From NCBI GenBank assembly GCA_022836615.1, contig MU405337.1, forward strand, positions 1 through 64,000: a stretch of 64,000 nt of DNA. The letters are read 5' to 3'. Made by a program: the position numbers and the translations under genes. Below are positions 1 through 11,404 of this stretch, one piece after another. The notes beneath the pieces are model-generated. The model searched no databases. It was not told the DNA's origin and saw only the letters and a program-made list of their open reading frames with translations. The first letter of the stretch is position 1. Each line of letters begins with the position of its first letter. This DNA comes from Annulohypoxylon bovei var. microspora (taxonomy: Eukaryota; Ascomycota; Sordariomycetes; Xylariales; Hypoxylaceae).

Positions 1-1636
1 AAAATGCAATTTTGTATGTGTATAATGGTATTATGTATGTATTGCATTTAAATGCTGCATTTTGGCTCAAAATGCGCATTTTGCCGATCCCTACCAGCAC
101 TATCAACGTTATTCACGAACCAGTCTAAATATTTGGTTGGGTCGTACGAGCAATCGGGCTTTTTGCTGAGGGATCGTCAATCTGACGAGATCCAAGTTTC
201 CAAGACGCTATCTGTTTAGTAACGTAAACTAAACTCCTTCCCCCTGGTACACGGACCTATTTAAGTAATGAGAGACAAGAACCTAGCGGGGAATAAGATT
301 TCCTGATCCCTAACCTACGAATTTCACCATCAGGGACAATCTTTTCGATGTCTTAACAACGCGGTGGGGCTTTAAAACGCGACTGCACCTGTGGGCACCG
401 AAAACATTTGCGCCGGCGCGGTGGACGACAATTTTGATCGTGTTTTCCGGGTTTCTAGCGCCGAGAGAATACAAGGTTCTAATCGTTGCGCCGGACAAGG
501 CCGTACGTTAACCCGAACGGTATAGTCCCTAAAACTATCCAATCCTTTGTCGAAGGCCATCTCCGTACATTTTGCTTAAGGGATTTCATGACGATGATGC
601 CAGGATGGCGGTTGGCGAGATCCGATCTCTGTGCAACAGCGCCACAACATAATCATGCGTTCGCTTCGCCGTTACTTGCATGTTAGGTGTCGCATTATTC
701 CGCATCCAGTTACCTAGGCAATCGGCCGCAACCGAACACGCGAAATTCCCTAGGGATACTCGCGGAATAATCATCTCCTATACTTACCTACTTAGGTAGA
801 TACTATGCGTACAGTACGAAGTCGCCTGATAAGACTATCAATCTTAAAAGCACCTGCTTTAAGATCTTGGTGTTCTAAAGATTCCATGATTGCGAACCGT
901 CTCCGTACACGGCCGCGCCGACTGTCGCCGGACGAACTGCTCCGTCGTATTCAGTTTCTTCGCACTTGCGGGATATGCGGGATAGAATACTTCGTCATGA
1001 TTCGCCAGCCTACTAACGCCGCATGGGTCAGGACATAATGCTCCGAGGAGGATCGTGCAGATGACCTGTGCGGAATGCGGCCAAGCGTTAGTACATACGC
1101 AATGTTAAGTAAGACTACCTACCTAGGTATGTACTGGTTTATTCGCGAACCCTGTTACCATCGGAAAGTCTTTACAATGCCCATGGTATGTCTTCAGTTA
1201 GCCTACGAGGTTAGAAATAGGTTCTGACTATCATTCTTTATAGTAATGTCTGACTACTAGGTAACTTGAGGCTTACTAATGCCGATAGGTGACGAAAGAC
1301 CTGAGGTTGTCTTGTGAAGGCCAATGTTGAAAAGAAGCATATGCATAGAGGTAAGGCCTTTCTAGTATAAGGCTGCGGGTAGCTGCGTTGGTCTAGGGAA
1401 GCTTGTCCCTATAATATGAATCGACATGGACACCTACCTAATCTGGGTAGCCATCGGAAGCCGTGGGAAAGCTACATGATAGACTACCAACGTAATCCAC
1501 AAGTCAGCCGCTCACCTTTTCGCGACAACTAGGTTCGGTTAGGAATAGATAATTAATATTTTGGTTGATACTCTTCACTAGACGTATCTGCAATCTCTTC
1601 GCAAGTCCGGGCTTTCCGCATGCACCACAGCGACGT
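1..1636. other. Intergenic, no gene supported
   Basis: I see no protein family in any frame here. The short open frames are weak and not homologous to anything I recognise. The stretch contains degenerate copies of the CCTAGGTA-type motif that recurs through the window (near 785-800 and 1117-1133). It probably belongs to decayed repeat DNA flanking the transposase relic at 1637-2631. Confidence 0.6.
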
Positions 1637-2631
1637 TCATCCCGTTTGTCTTCTTTCTCGAACCACCCTCCTCGCCTTCTTCCTACCCTTGAGCGACACT
1701 ATCTTCTTTTTAAGCCCGGAGAGCTTGTCCCTGTTCACAAGTAAGGGTCCTCCATGGAAGCGCTTATTATTTGTCTCGCGAAGGTGGGAGTTCTCCTCAC
1801 GCAAAAGGGCGACCTCATGCATTAACTTATACGTAGATCTCGCAGTCTTACCCAAGGCATCTGTGATGTGCGTGTGTGAGAGAGCTACCTTGGTACCTAG
1901 TAATTCTATTTTTCACGTAGACAGACTGTGAAACGACGTCGTGGATGGTCTTGGTTGTCTTGGAAGCCCAAGAGGCTGGGCTGGGGAAGTCGGTTGGATA
2001 ACTTGAGCAATAATCAGCTGGATGTAAATCAAATTGAACGTGTCTAGTGCCTCGGAACCTAGGACGGATATTATCTTCCTTAAAAGCTATCTCAAACGCC
2101 TTCCGGAACGAGAAGAAGAAGTCTTCATTGGCGATATGGGTCATACCGTGTCGCATTAGGCTCTCGACAATGACCCCATATGCGCCTTTGAGCATGGGGG
2201 GAAAGGGGGAGGCATGCAGAGTGACGATATCGTTCTTGCGACAATATTCGTCGAACTCCATGGAATGGTGGCGTTCGTGGCTATCCAGGATGAGGAGGCG
2301 TTTTACGCCCCTTGTACGCGGCCTAATATGCCTATCGAAATGCGCAAACAATTCTAGACCTTTCTCATTCGTCGCGTTCGCGTAACATGATATTAGCCAT
2401 ATCTCGAACAAGGCAAAGCCGAGGAGGATATGCTCGCGCATCTAGGTCGAGGAAACGTTCAACAATCGTCTCTTCTGATAGCCTAAGTTTTCCTTGGGCG
2501 GCCATGGTTTCGTGCGAGCATCTAGCACCATAGTATCTATCACGTAATGTAGAAGGACGAGCAGCATATATACGTGCAGCTTTCGCAAAGATACCTAAGC
2601 GGCGAGTCTCGTTCGATAGCACGGATGGCAA
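1637..2631 (-). pseudogene. Degenerate pogo/Fot1-type DDE transposase relic
   Basis: Three overlapping reading frames on the minus strand together resemble one pogo/Fot1-class transposase. The first (2631-2365) has the helix-turn-helix and CENP-B-like DNA-binding start (KAARIYAARPSTLRDR, then PPRLCLVRDMANIML). The second (from about 2370 down to 1848) has the DDE-domain end with LLILDSHERHH, EFDEYC and ENIRPRFRG. The third (1855-1637) has the C-terminal coiled coil (ALLREENSHLRE). The N-terminal frame runs almost directly into the segment that normally lies about 140 codons later, so the part with the first catalytic Asp is gone. The third catalytic Asp (family motif QPLDVG) is also deleted between FPPML and KGAYG. 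Only the middle Asp remains. With two frame changes it cannot be active. The family assignment comes from recalled motifs, not a search. Confidence 0.8.
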
Positions 2632-2802
2632 TATTCATCTGAGATTCATCGAATACGTGATACACGTTGTGGTCTTAGAGAAAAGAGGTACATAGGAATG
2701 AAACTGGAATTTAAGTATCGCGAAAAAGCGAGTGGTTGACTTGTAGGTTATGCAAACCATTTTACATATTTGAATATTCTAACCGATCTGACTCTAGGTA
2801 TA

Positions 2803-5800
2803 TCACACCCCGCGAGCTTCCAGAGCTGCCCGCAACGTCCTGGTGAAGAGTACGACATGGTCGGGCCCTATCATAGTATAGTGACCGCCCTCAACCTCGT
2901 GCAAGCGCGGTCTGGTGCGGCAAAAATCGTGCCAGCGGCTTAGATGCTGACCGACCCACTCGTCGCGCGAGGATGCCGCCACCCGCAGCGGCTCCGCGTG
3001 GAACACGTCAAGCGTAGCCACGCTGCCCGTTGGCTCGTAGTCGATAGCCATGCTCTGGAGCCCGTACGCGACGTCAGTCCACCGCGACAGCGCAGCCTCG
3101 TCCAAGCCTAGCTCGTGCAGGCGCTCTACGTCAGCAAGAGTCAGCATGTAGCGCAACGCCACGGCCCGTGGAGCATCGCGGTATGTGGTATTGTCCTCGG
3201 CCGTCTTGTCCACGGTTAGTTCGTCGATAAGCCCGAGGAACTGCCCCAGGTGTAGCAGGCACATCTTCCAGGTGAGCTGGCGCATGCGGTGCTTTATATG
3301 TGGCGGGAGGTTAAAACTAGCTAGGAAGCTGACAGCTTCCCCGGCGCCCTCAAGCTTCTTCGCCGTCTCGAAGGCTAGCATGGCGCCGTAACTGTAGCCG
3401 GCGATGGCATATGGGCCCTGTGGCTGCTTACGTCGGATTGCTTCAGTGTACGTGTCCACAGCCTCCGCAATGCAGGTGAAATTGTGCTGCCCGGGCTCGA
3501 AGCCGCGAGCTCGAAGTGCGTATATAGACCGATTATCCTCTTTCATATGTTGAGCTAGACCGACGAAAACGAGCACCTCGCCCACGCCAGGGTGGACCAA
3601 CCAGAGCGGCGTTTTGCTGCCGCCCGACCAGAGCACAACTACTGGGTCGTATTCCGAGTCTGCTGTTAGTCCAGCATCTACAGCTGGTGACAGAGTTATC
3701 GTGTTAAGTTTAACCTCGTTTAAAGCGATAGCTAGTGTCCGTACGGTAGGGTTTCTCATCAGCATGATCGTAGCTATGGTTATTCTTAGGCGGTTACTGA
3801 TACGATGCTTCAACCGGATGAGATCTAGCGATGTGAATCCTAGCTCAAATATAGGAGTGTCTATACCAATGGACCTCATGTCGAATCCCTTCGTCTCGGC
3901 AAAGTCTGCCTGAAGGAGCTCTTCCTGCTCAGTAGGAGCTACGGTTATGTGTGCCGTCATCTGTTGCTTCTGCCGTCGGAACGCTTCAACATTCTGGCGA
4001 TGGTACACAGCATCCTTGTCGAATGCACCTCCTTCGAACAGCGCGCGCATCTTGGCTCCTGAGATCTTACCTAGCGTACTCGTTGGTAACAAATGAAGAG
4101 AGGACTCCCGCACCATAAATACACATGGCTTTCCCGCCGTGGTCACCATCATGCACGCCTGAACTACGCGACTGTCAATATCAGCCATATCTTCGGGCAA
4201 CAAAGGCTCCTCGCGCGACACATACGCCACCGTGATCTGTTCAGTAACAGCCCCGGGCGCGCGGGACGGAAAGCAGACGATGCGCTTAACACCCGTTCCG
4301 CGCAACGCCGTCTCAAGCGCCGCCTGGACCTCAGCTGTGACGACTTTGACCCCGTTAATGTTGATGACTTCCTTAGCGCGCCCAATCATACCCATGTTAC
4401 CATCAACATCGATTATGGCTCGATCGCCTGTGCGAAACCATCCATTGCCCGAGGCGAATGCCTCCGTCGTTGCCGCTGGGTTGCGGTAATAACCGTCGAA
4501 GACGACAGCGCCGCGCACTTCAAGATAACCCGGCTTTCCCGGGGCCCTACATTTACCGGTATCATCCACGACACGCATCTCCATGCCCGGTATACACCGG
4601 CCTAGAGATGCCACGCTTCGACCAAGCCTTATGTCATAGGCTGGGCATTCAATGTTGTAAATAGCACCCGCGCACGTTTCAGTCATGCCGAAACCCGGTT
4701 GGATCACATTGGACGGCGCGCCATGGAAACTCAGCAGTGCCGCTGCCGCCGTAACTGTTTCCATATCATTGGCTTCACCACCTGAGATGAGTGCTGTTAA
4801 TGTAGACAGGTCCCAAGCCCTCGGGACAGGGGGTGGAAATGAATTTGATGCCACTAGCTGGGCGAGGAAGAAATTGGGGGCAAACGTCCGTGAGACATGG
4901 TGTCGGCTCAGTAGCTCCATGAATAGAGAGGGATATGCGATGATGTCTGTAGCATGTACGTGTATCTGGTCGAGGCCGAGCCACAGTGCGGGGAGATGGG
5001 TCTCAAGAAGAGCCGCGACGTGATCCATCCCGATCCAGTTGAGAAAGGCGCCGTCGGCCGGTAACGAGCGCATCGACATCTTGCCTGCCACCGCAGCGAG
5101 CATCTGGGTGTGTCTGAGAGGCACAGCCTTTGCGTTGCCTGTACTGCCTGATGTCAACATGAGGGCAGCTAGTGAACCAGAGTCGGGTGTATAGGCCACC
5201 GTCACGTTTGCGGAAGTATGGTGACTGTCGTGTGCTTTCTTCAGTTTGACTTCTGCCTCCAGGGTCTCGATAGAATAGAGCTGTAAGGTGTGCTTGTCGT
5301 TTTCGAACAGGGGTACATGATATGCCCTTGTGATGCAGATAGGAGACTCGAGAAGCTGTGAAAGTCCCTGCAGATGCTTTTTGCGATTCTCCTCAATGTT
5401 GCTCAAGGGCGGAGACATAACTGGTACGCCGTGCGCCAAGACTACAGCCCAAAACCAAACGATGGCATCCCAATGGTCGTCTAGATGGAGAAGCACTGGC
5501 CTTCCACGGCCGAAACCTGTTAGACTTGCGAGTTTCTTACTGGTGCACTCAGCTTGAGTGTAGAGTGTACTATACGAAACTTGTCTTGGTGTTGAGGACG
5601 CGGTGCTCCCAAGGGGGTAGAAGAAAAGGTATTTTGTCGGGACTGACTGGGCCCGGTCACGCAAAACATCTTGAATACAGCTCCAGACTGTCTCGTCGGA
5701 ACTTGGAGTTCTCAATTGTTTGCTGTTGACTTTTGCGTTGGAGTCTACTGAGTACATGTCCACCTCCTTTCCCTCCCCCCTAAAGTTGATCTTGGAGAAT

Positions 5801-5832
5801 ATGTCCAGCAAGGGCTTCAAAAAGGCAGCCAT
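2803..5832 (-). CDS. NRPS-like synthetase, A-T-TE (1,009 aa)
   Basis: This single-exon protein has three domains. The adenylation domain (about 45-600) carries LTSGSTG at 226-232, GFGMTET at 380-386, GWFRTGD at 464-470 and the C-terminal catalytic Lys in TLGKISG (Lys589). The thiolation domain (about 635-710) has the phosphopantetheine Ser668 in FELGFTSLD. The thioesterase domain (about 740-1009) has the nucleophile Ser814 in GYSYG and a late His in EGGHYTMI. There is no condensation or reductase domain. This architecture matches fungal synthetases that activate aryl or alpha-keto acids such as phenylpyruvate, 4-hydroxyphenylpyruvate or indolepyruvate and dimerise them into furanones, butyrolactones, dioxolanones or quinones. 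The substrate cannot be read from sequence by eye. It is the likely core enzyme of the cluster; O-methyltransferase, P450, exporter, NmrA-like and GST genes follow. Confidence 0.92.
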   Translation of the reverse strand: MAAFLKPLLDIFSKINFRGEGKEVDMYSVDSNAKVNSKQLRTPSSDETVWSCIQDVLRDRAQSVPTKYLFFYPLGSTASSTPRQVSYSTLYTQAECTSKKLASLTGFGRGRPVLLHLDDHWDAIVWFWAVVLAHGVPVMSPPLSNIEENRKKHLQGLSQLLESPICITRAYHVPLFENDKHTLQLYSIETLEAEVKLKKAHDSHHTSANVTVAYTPDSGSLAALMLTSGSTGNAKAVPLRHTQMLAAVAGKMSMRSLPADGAFLNWIGMDHVAALLETHLPALWLGLDQIHVHATDIIAYPSLFMELLSRHHVSRTFAPNFFLAQLVASNSFPPPVPRAWDLSTLTALISGGEANDMETVTAAAALLSFHGAPSNVIQPGFGMTETCAGAIYNIECPAYDIRLGRSVASLGRCIPGMEMRVVDDTGKCRAPGKPGYLEVRGAVVFDGYYRNPAATTEAFASGNGWFRTGDRAIIDVDGNMGMIGRAKEVININGVKVVTAEVQAALETALRGTGVKRIVCFPSRAPGAVTEQITVAYVSREEPLLPEDMADIDSRVVQACMMVTTAGKPCVFMVRESSLHLLPTSTLGKISGAKMRALFEGGAFDKDAVYHRQNVEAFRRQKQQMTAHITVAPTEQEELLQADFAETKGFDMRSIGIDTPIFELGFTSLDLIRLKHRISNRLRITIATIMLMRNPTVRTLAIALNEVKLNTITLSPAVDAGLTADSEYDPVVVLWSGGSKTPLWLVHPGVGEVLVFVGLAQHMKEDNRSIYALRARGFEPGQHNFTCIAEAVDTYTEAIRRKQPQGPYAIAGYSYGAMLAFETAKKLEGAGEAVSFLASFNLPPHIKHRMRQLTWKMCLLHLGQFLGLIDELTVDKTAEDNTTYRDAPRAVALRYMLTLADVERLHELGLDEAALSRWTDVAYGLQSMAIDYEPTGSVATLDVFHAEPLRVAASSRDEWVGQHLSRWHDFCRTRPRLHEVEGGHYTMIGPDHVVLFTRTLRAALEARGV

Positions 5833-6885
5833 AGTAGGTGTCTATAATTTACTATAGTTCGGTCTATTCAAGTTGAAGCTACCGACAAGCCGGCTACTTA
5901 AATACCTATCTACTTACGGGTAGGTATGAAACATAACGATAAGTTGAGTATATCACATAAAGCCTAGCTAAGTAAGTGAGCCAATCACCACTTTATCATT
6001 TGCAACACTGCTAAGCCTCTGTTCCGTGCTGTTTTGCAGGGAGTCCTGGGTTATTTCTGCTTCCCGATCGCTTCCTCTAAATTATAAGGGGCATATATTG
6101 GATATTGGAATAACGAGGTGCCTCGTCATCACAGCCTGACTACATAGTTACTTCTCGGGAAATGAATGTAGACAGGCGTCTAAGATGCCCAGGAAGATCT
6201 CCGTCCTGCACACCGCCTGCTCTTCCTTCCTACACTAGGTAGGTAACTGTCTCATTCGATGCGGCGCCGCCAGTTTCGTACCATTTTGTGAGCCAGGAAG
6301 CTTTATTGCCACTAAAAGAGGCGGCGTCTAGAAATACCTCATCAGTACCTATTGGGTTACGATACCTACTACGTACGGTACTAAGGAAGCTAATTTATCA
6401 TATGCAGACCTACTAGGATTATGTCCGTGTTACACAGAATGACTCCCGCCGCCAACACTGCCAGTCTACCTTACTTACATGCATGACGCCCTTTTAGCAT
6501 ATCGTGTAGTGTTCCATTGAAGCCACCCTGTTATGTATCACATAGTATTGGCGTCAAGGTAGACTCGTTACACACTGGTCCAGGTGAAGAAATTATCATT
6601 AAAGGCATGATTCAAAATTTCATAATCGCTTAAACAACATTCAAGCGCAGTTTTCAAGTAGGACTACGTAGCTAGGTACTTACCTAGGTATGAACCTATT
6701 GACAGGAGTTTCATTAAGGACCCTTTGATTCGGGTCATTAACGACAGCTTCAGCGAACAGAGCTAGCACTTGAAAAGAAAAAATCATAGTTCTTAAGAAA
6801 TGAAACTCGAATAGACTTTCAGGTAGATAGCCATAGAATACTTCATAACCACCCTTAAGTTACGTATGTAGGTGCTATACGTCAA
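5833..6885. other. Intergenic, upstream of NRPS-like gene
   Basis: About 1.05 kb separates the start of the NRPS-like gene from the end of the methyltransferase gene, both on the minus strand. No coding frame is supported. CCTAGGTA-type motifs occur near 5900-5930, 6233-6245 and 6668-6690. The stretch must contain the synthetase promoter, but I cannot point to a specific binding site. Confidence 0.6.
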
Positions 6886-8266
6886 TTACACAGTCCCAGT
6901 AGCCGTACTATCCCCATGGGGCAAGCGCATTTCCATAACAGTCTCGTTCTCTAGCGCATTGTACGTGTAAGTCCGAACAAGCTCAAGTCCGGCGCTCTCG
7001 GCGAGGATACGCCACTCATCCTCAGTGCGCTCCATACTCGCAAAGGCACCTAGCATGGTTAGGTCGATGGAGGCGGCAATGAAGCCGACGCCCGTAGCAG
7101 GGAGCACTGTCTCATCGACCAACAGGACGGAGTCGGGCGCCATAGCCTCGCGAGTGCGCTCAAACAGTAGTCGCACCCGATGCGGTGGGTGATTGTGCGG
7201 CACACCGCGCATGAAGTAGAACTTGGCACCCCGGACGGGCTGCGGCCCAAAGAAATCGTGCGCCATATTCTCGACACCAGGTGTTGGCAACGCGCGTGCT
7301 ACCGTGCCCGGGAGGTCTTGGAGAATGACGCGTCCCGGTAGGTCCGGGTACTTCTCGCGGAATTGCGCACACTGGTGGCCAATGCCGCCGCCGATGTTCA
7401 CGTAGAGTGGCCGTTTCTGGTCAGTTAGGCCAGCGGCCTCTTCGTGCACTGGATACACTGTCAGCCACGAGAGCTCGGCCTGGCGACGGAGCGCCATGTA
7501 CGTGTGAAACTGATCCATGGCTCCTGGCAACGTTAGCATGAAATCGAAGGGCTGTTTCTGTGTATTCCATCCCATCTGGAATGCCGTATTATTTTCATCC
7601 GCCGGGTTCTGGTAGTTGTTCTTTTTCAGAAAGTCGGGGGTGGCCTGGTATTGCTTGGCCACGAGGCCGTAGCTATGCGCGGAGCGTATGTGAGACAAAT
7701 TCACATTCTTAGTTCAATCGGGTCGAAAACCTACTAATGTCCCATCGCAGCAACACAAACCTCCTCAGTCAAGTTCCGTGTAATGTTGGTGGCCTCATAT
7801 TGGTGCGGGCCAACTTCACGGGCGACGTTGATTGTGTTATAGTATCGCAGGATACGCTCTGGTTGTTTTTGTTAGTCAAATCTTAATGTGAATATCATAT
7901 GAGTTTGGCAGCGCATATGTACTGATTAGCTGCGGATCGGCCCCAGTGTCTTTGGCAATCTCCTCGACCGTCTTTGCACCGTCGGCCCCGGCCAAGACTT
8001 TAAAGATGCCCAAGTCGAGGCCGACCTTGATCGTAGCCTTTTCTAGGTCCTATATTGTGGTAAGTTCTACATTGTCACAAGCACACCAGACTCTGTAGTT
8101 GTGGGAACCTCACAATATGTCCATATCTGTGGATCGTACCGATAGTGTCTTCCAACGAATCAGCCGTACGGCGGAGGGCATCAATCAGGTTTCGACGGGT
8201 AGCCCTGTCCGCTGTTGCTGCCAACTGCGTGAGGGCCAATTCATCAAATGTCGCCGTTGGTGTCAT
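6886..8266 (-). CDS. SAM-dependent O-methyltransferase, COMT-like (about 399 aa, 4 exons)
   Basis: Splice signals give exons 8266-8114, 8049-7923, 7858-7761 and 7707-6886; phases agree and yield about 399 residues, normal for fungal COMT-like O-methyltransferases. The N-terminal half has the winged-helix dimerisation region (IKVGLDLGIFKVLAG, TVEEIAKDTGADPQLI, RILRYYNTI). The SAM-binding loop is VNIGGGIGH (about 229-237), and the acidic ribose site follows in VILQDLPGT. The catalytic region reads GVPHNHPPH: His297 is kept, but the usual following Asp is Asn and the usual Trp or Tyr is His. The gene diverges from the P450 at 8799 and sits beside the NRPS-like synthetase, so it probably methylates a hydroxyl of that product. 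The third intron ends CTAAG, the least certain splice site. Confidence 0.88.
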
Positions 8267-8798
8267 TGTTTCTGTTAGAGCGCGTTCAGGATGGTGCGGT
8301 TGGCCTACTAAGTAAGAATCAGCCAGCAGGTTTAGTCCGCGACCATTAGGGATTCAAAATGTCATATTATTCAGGTCTAAAGGATGTTCTCTTACTTTAC
8401 CATTTATATACATATTATCAATACCAAGATATTCATACAAATGAACATCGATTTATCGGATCGTGATAGCCTTCTGTGACCTGCATATGTTGGTACCAGT
8501 ATAAAATAATGCTTGATGCATGCAGGGTTAGCGACACCCCACCTCCCAACAGATAGGAGCTTGTGTGTTACATAGATGATCGCATTTAATTTCACTGCGT
8601 TGGTCTCAAGACATGTAGTCACGACCTCCAGTTCAAAATCGGCAAGCTATTAGGTCGCATCTGTTGGCGTAGATCCGACTCGGCAAATACGACCTATGTA
8701 GGAAACGAAGGGGGGTAAAACAAGTGGGAGTACGAGCACAACCCGTCACCTTCGAACTCTCCTCCTCCCTATCTCCTCCCACAACCTCAACCATCATC
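8267..8798. promoter_or_regulatory. Shared divergent promoter region, O-methyltransferase / P450
   Basis: This 532-bp spacer separates two divergently transcribed genes, so it must hold both promoters. The P450 leader just before 8799 is strongly C/T-rich (8752-8798), as is common before fungal start codons. No coding frame is supported and no named operator could be recognised. Confidence 0.6.
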
Positions 8799-10447
8799 AT
8801 GCTCTCAAACGTCGAGTTGTCGTACATATCCTTAGCCGTGGGTGGCCTGCTCTTCCTGTGGCTCATACTGTCATCGGATGATCCCAAGAAGGACGAGCTG
8901 TGGAATAAAATCGACAAGGTCGGGGTTCCCTCTGGATTCCTACCTTGGACCCGCGCTATCTTCGCCTCCTGGACGGCTCTGTTGCAGAACACTCACGAAG
9001 GATACAACAAATTTTGCAAGCAGGGTCGACCCTTCGCACTGCCCACCATCTGGACTGGCAAGGCCGTCGTCGTGGTTCCGCCGTCGGCGTTGCACCTCAC
9101 CAATAGGCCGGACAACGAGCTCATTGCTTTCTGGGCTTTAGTCGAGAATATCCAGCTGCCGTACTTCATCCCTGACTGCGATGTCTTTGAGAAGGTTATC
9201 CACTTTGAGGTCTCGCGCAAGGACTTGACTAAGCGGAACGTCAGCCGCCAGCTCGCCCCGACAGCCGAAGAGGTTGATGCCTGCTTCCGCACCTTGTGGG
9301 GAGATAGTACAGAATGGACGACGGTCAATGGCTGGGATATGTGCGGTCAGATTATCGCCCGCGTGGCCCTACGCACCTTGCTTGGCTTCCCTGCCTGCCG
9401 GGACGAGGAGCTAGTGAAGGCTACGCGACATTTTGCTAATAATCTCTTTACCGCCGCTGGCATCATCAACTGCATGCCGCCAGCGCTGAGGCCGATCCTC
9501 GCGCCAATTCTAGCGTTGCCGACGAAGCGCTACCGTGCTCGTTACCGCAAGATTGTGATACCTGTAATCAGGGAGCGAATCCTCCTGTGGGAGAAGTACG
9601 AAAAGACGGGCGAGGGCGAGGGCGAGCTGCCAGTATGCGTTGTCCCCTAATTACCTATTTATCGTGATTGGCACTAACAACACAGAGCGATTTTCTCCAA
9701 TGGCTGATTGTCCGGGCTGCCCAGCATGGTCCCGAACATTTGGACCCCTCCAAAATTTCGTATCGCCTTCTCGCCCTCAACACCATGTTTGTATACGCTA
9801 TGAGCTTTATTTTCGCCCAGACCGTCATCGACGTTTGTGCCAGTCCTGACCATAAACGATTCATGGACGGCATGGAGGCCGAGTGCAAGGCAGTGGTCGG
9901 CCGCTACCCGGAGGGGCTAGCCTCTGGCGAGGCCGTCGAGCAGTTTCACCGTGTCGACTCAGCTATACGAGAGTCAATGCGCATCTCTGATGTGGGCGTC
10001 GCTACGATGCCTCGGGATGTCGTAGGTAACAAGCCACTGGACCTGGGAAATGGCATCATCTGCCCTCCTGGCACACGCCTAATGTACCCCACGCAGCCGA
10101 TTCACGTAGATCCAGACTTCTGGGAGGACCCTTTGCGCTTCGACGCCTTTCGGTTCTCGGATCCCTTCGATAAGGAAGCCGGGGCCTCGTCACCTACCGA
10201 TGGCGGCGGCCCCGCGAAGCAGCGGGAGAACCTCGTTGACCTGACCACCACCTTTCTTGCTTGGGGTTATGGCAAGAAGGCCTGCCCCGGTCGTTGGTAT
10301 GCCGGCCAGACCATCAAACAATCCTTTGCCTATATGGTGATGAATTATGAAGTCGAATTGATCGGGAAGCCGCCCAAGAGAAAGGCCTTGCTGAACGCTA
10401 TGATTCCGCCCACAGGTGCAAGACTGAGGTTCCGACGGAGAGTTTAG
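8799..10447 (+). CDS. Cytochrome P450 monooxygenase (531 aa, 2 exons)
   Basis: The exons are 8799-9632 and 9686-10447, joined across a 53-nt intron in phase 0 (GTATGC...CACAG). I chose ATG 8799 because it follows the C/T-rich leader and places a membrane anchor (about residues 7-26, LSYISLAVGGLLFLWLILSS) at the N terminus. The heme loop is WGYGKKACPGR with Cys478; the position usually held by Phe is Trp471. The K-helix ExxR is ESMR (374-377). The I-helix reads LNTMFVYAMSFIFAQTV (309-325) and lacks the usual acid/His-Thr-Thr oxygen-activation residues, having Tyr-Ala-Met instead. Overall it resembles fungal P450s of the ent-kaurene-oxidase-like group that tailor metabolites. It probably oxidises the synthetase product. 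Confidence 0.9.
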
Positions 10448-10982
10448 TCATCGAAATTTAGCCAGTCAGAGTCATTCATTTTCTGCTGCGACCCATAAAA
10501 CTCGCCATACACTGAAGGTATAAGAAGGGATGGGATAATGTGATGCGGGGTCTTTTAAATAGCTTCCACTTACAACATCAGGTATCCAATACATTATTTC
10601 CCATTTCTATAAGTTCTTGTCGAAATGGTAAACCTACCCAGTAAGTTCCGTAAGGTTGGGAACTGTGGATATCCTTGACCGATCGTTAATACCTAGGTTC
10701 CTGTAGGGGAGTTCCCAGCCAGGGTTGGCCCTCTCCGAATGTCCGTAGAGCCATTCCCATTTCCCTGATTACCTCCTCGGTAGACATTAGATCTTAGTAT
10801 CCAGTTCCTCGTTCCACTTCCTCTAGGAACTCGCCTTTTTTACTTGGATTGGCTGCGCATTAGATTGTATAGCTTCGAATATCATGGAATGTGCAATCAA
10901 CAGTGAATCGTCCAACATCGTTGGTTTTTCTTGTAAGGTAATAAACGTCGTTGTATTTCTTAGTTTTTAAAATCCGAATCTG
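10448..10982. other. Intergenic, 3' of P450
   Basis: This is the 3' flank of the P450 gene up to the target-site copy that borders the inserted element. No coding frame or structured feature is supported. Confidence 0.6.
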
Positions 10983-10991
10983 AAACGAGTA
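10983..10991. repeat. Left 9-bp target-site duplication
   Basis: The sequence AAACGAGTA directly precedes the element's left end and is repeated exactly at 12242-12250 directly after its right end. A 9-bp duplication is typical of Mutator-like transposition. Confidence 0.8.
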
Positions 10992-11310
10992 GAGCCTACA
11001 GTCAACTAGGGGTAGAAAAAGCTGGTAAGGGGTAGAAATTGTGGGGCGACCCCAAACTCGACTAGGGGTAGGAGTTTTTCTACCCGGGGTCCACTAAAAG
11101 CTCATGTTTACCCGCGGTTTAACCGCGGCTCACCAACACAAATATTTACAAAGTAATAACTTTACGAAATATTGGTATTTTATAGCTTTAAAAGCACTAT
11201 TAAATAGCTTTTAATTTAATGAAGCAAATAAAAATGAATGCATCGTGATAGCCCAACTTTTCGTTGCGTAATACTGGTTTAACGTGGCCCCAGGTTCAAC
11301 CGGGGTTCAA
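10992..11310. repeat. Left terminal inverted repeat (about 320 bp)
   Basis: This arm matches the reverse complement of 11925-12241. Recognisable shared blocks are AGGGGTAGAAAAAGCTGG, the GTTTACCCGCGGTTTAACCG block, and GCGTAATACTGGTTTAACG. The middle (about 11150-11250), A/T-rich, has diverged most between the arms. Confidence 0.8.
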
Positions 11311-11404
11311 CCGGGGCTCAGCAACGGTTCAACAGCGGTTCAACCGGGGCTCAACCGGGGCTCAGCAGCGGTTCAACAGCGGTTCAACAGCGGTTCAGCC
11401 CTGG
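11292..11404. repeat. 12-bp tandem array, left arm
   Basis: About nine degenerate copies of a 12-bp unit of the type GGTTCAACCGGG or GGTTCAACAGCG run head to tail. The mirror-image array is at 11845-11946, so the two can pair in a single strand as a long hairpin. Confidence 0.85.

Noticed and set aside
4093..4605. 170-codon plus-strand frame
   Set aside because: Antisense shadow of the NRPS-like adenylation domain.
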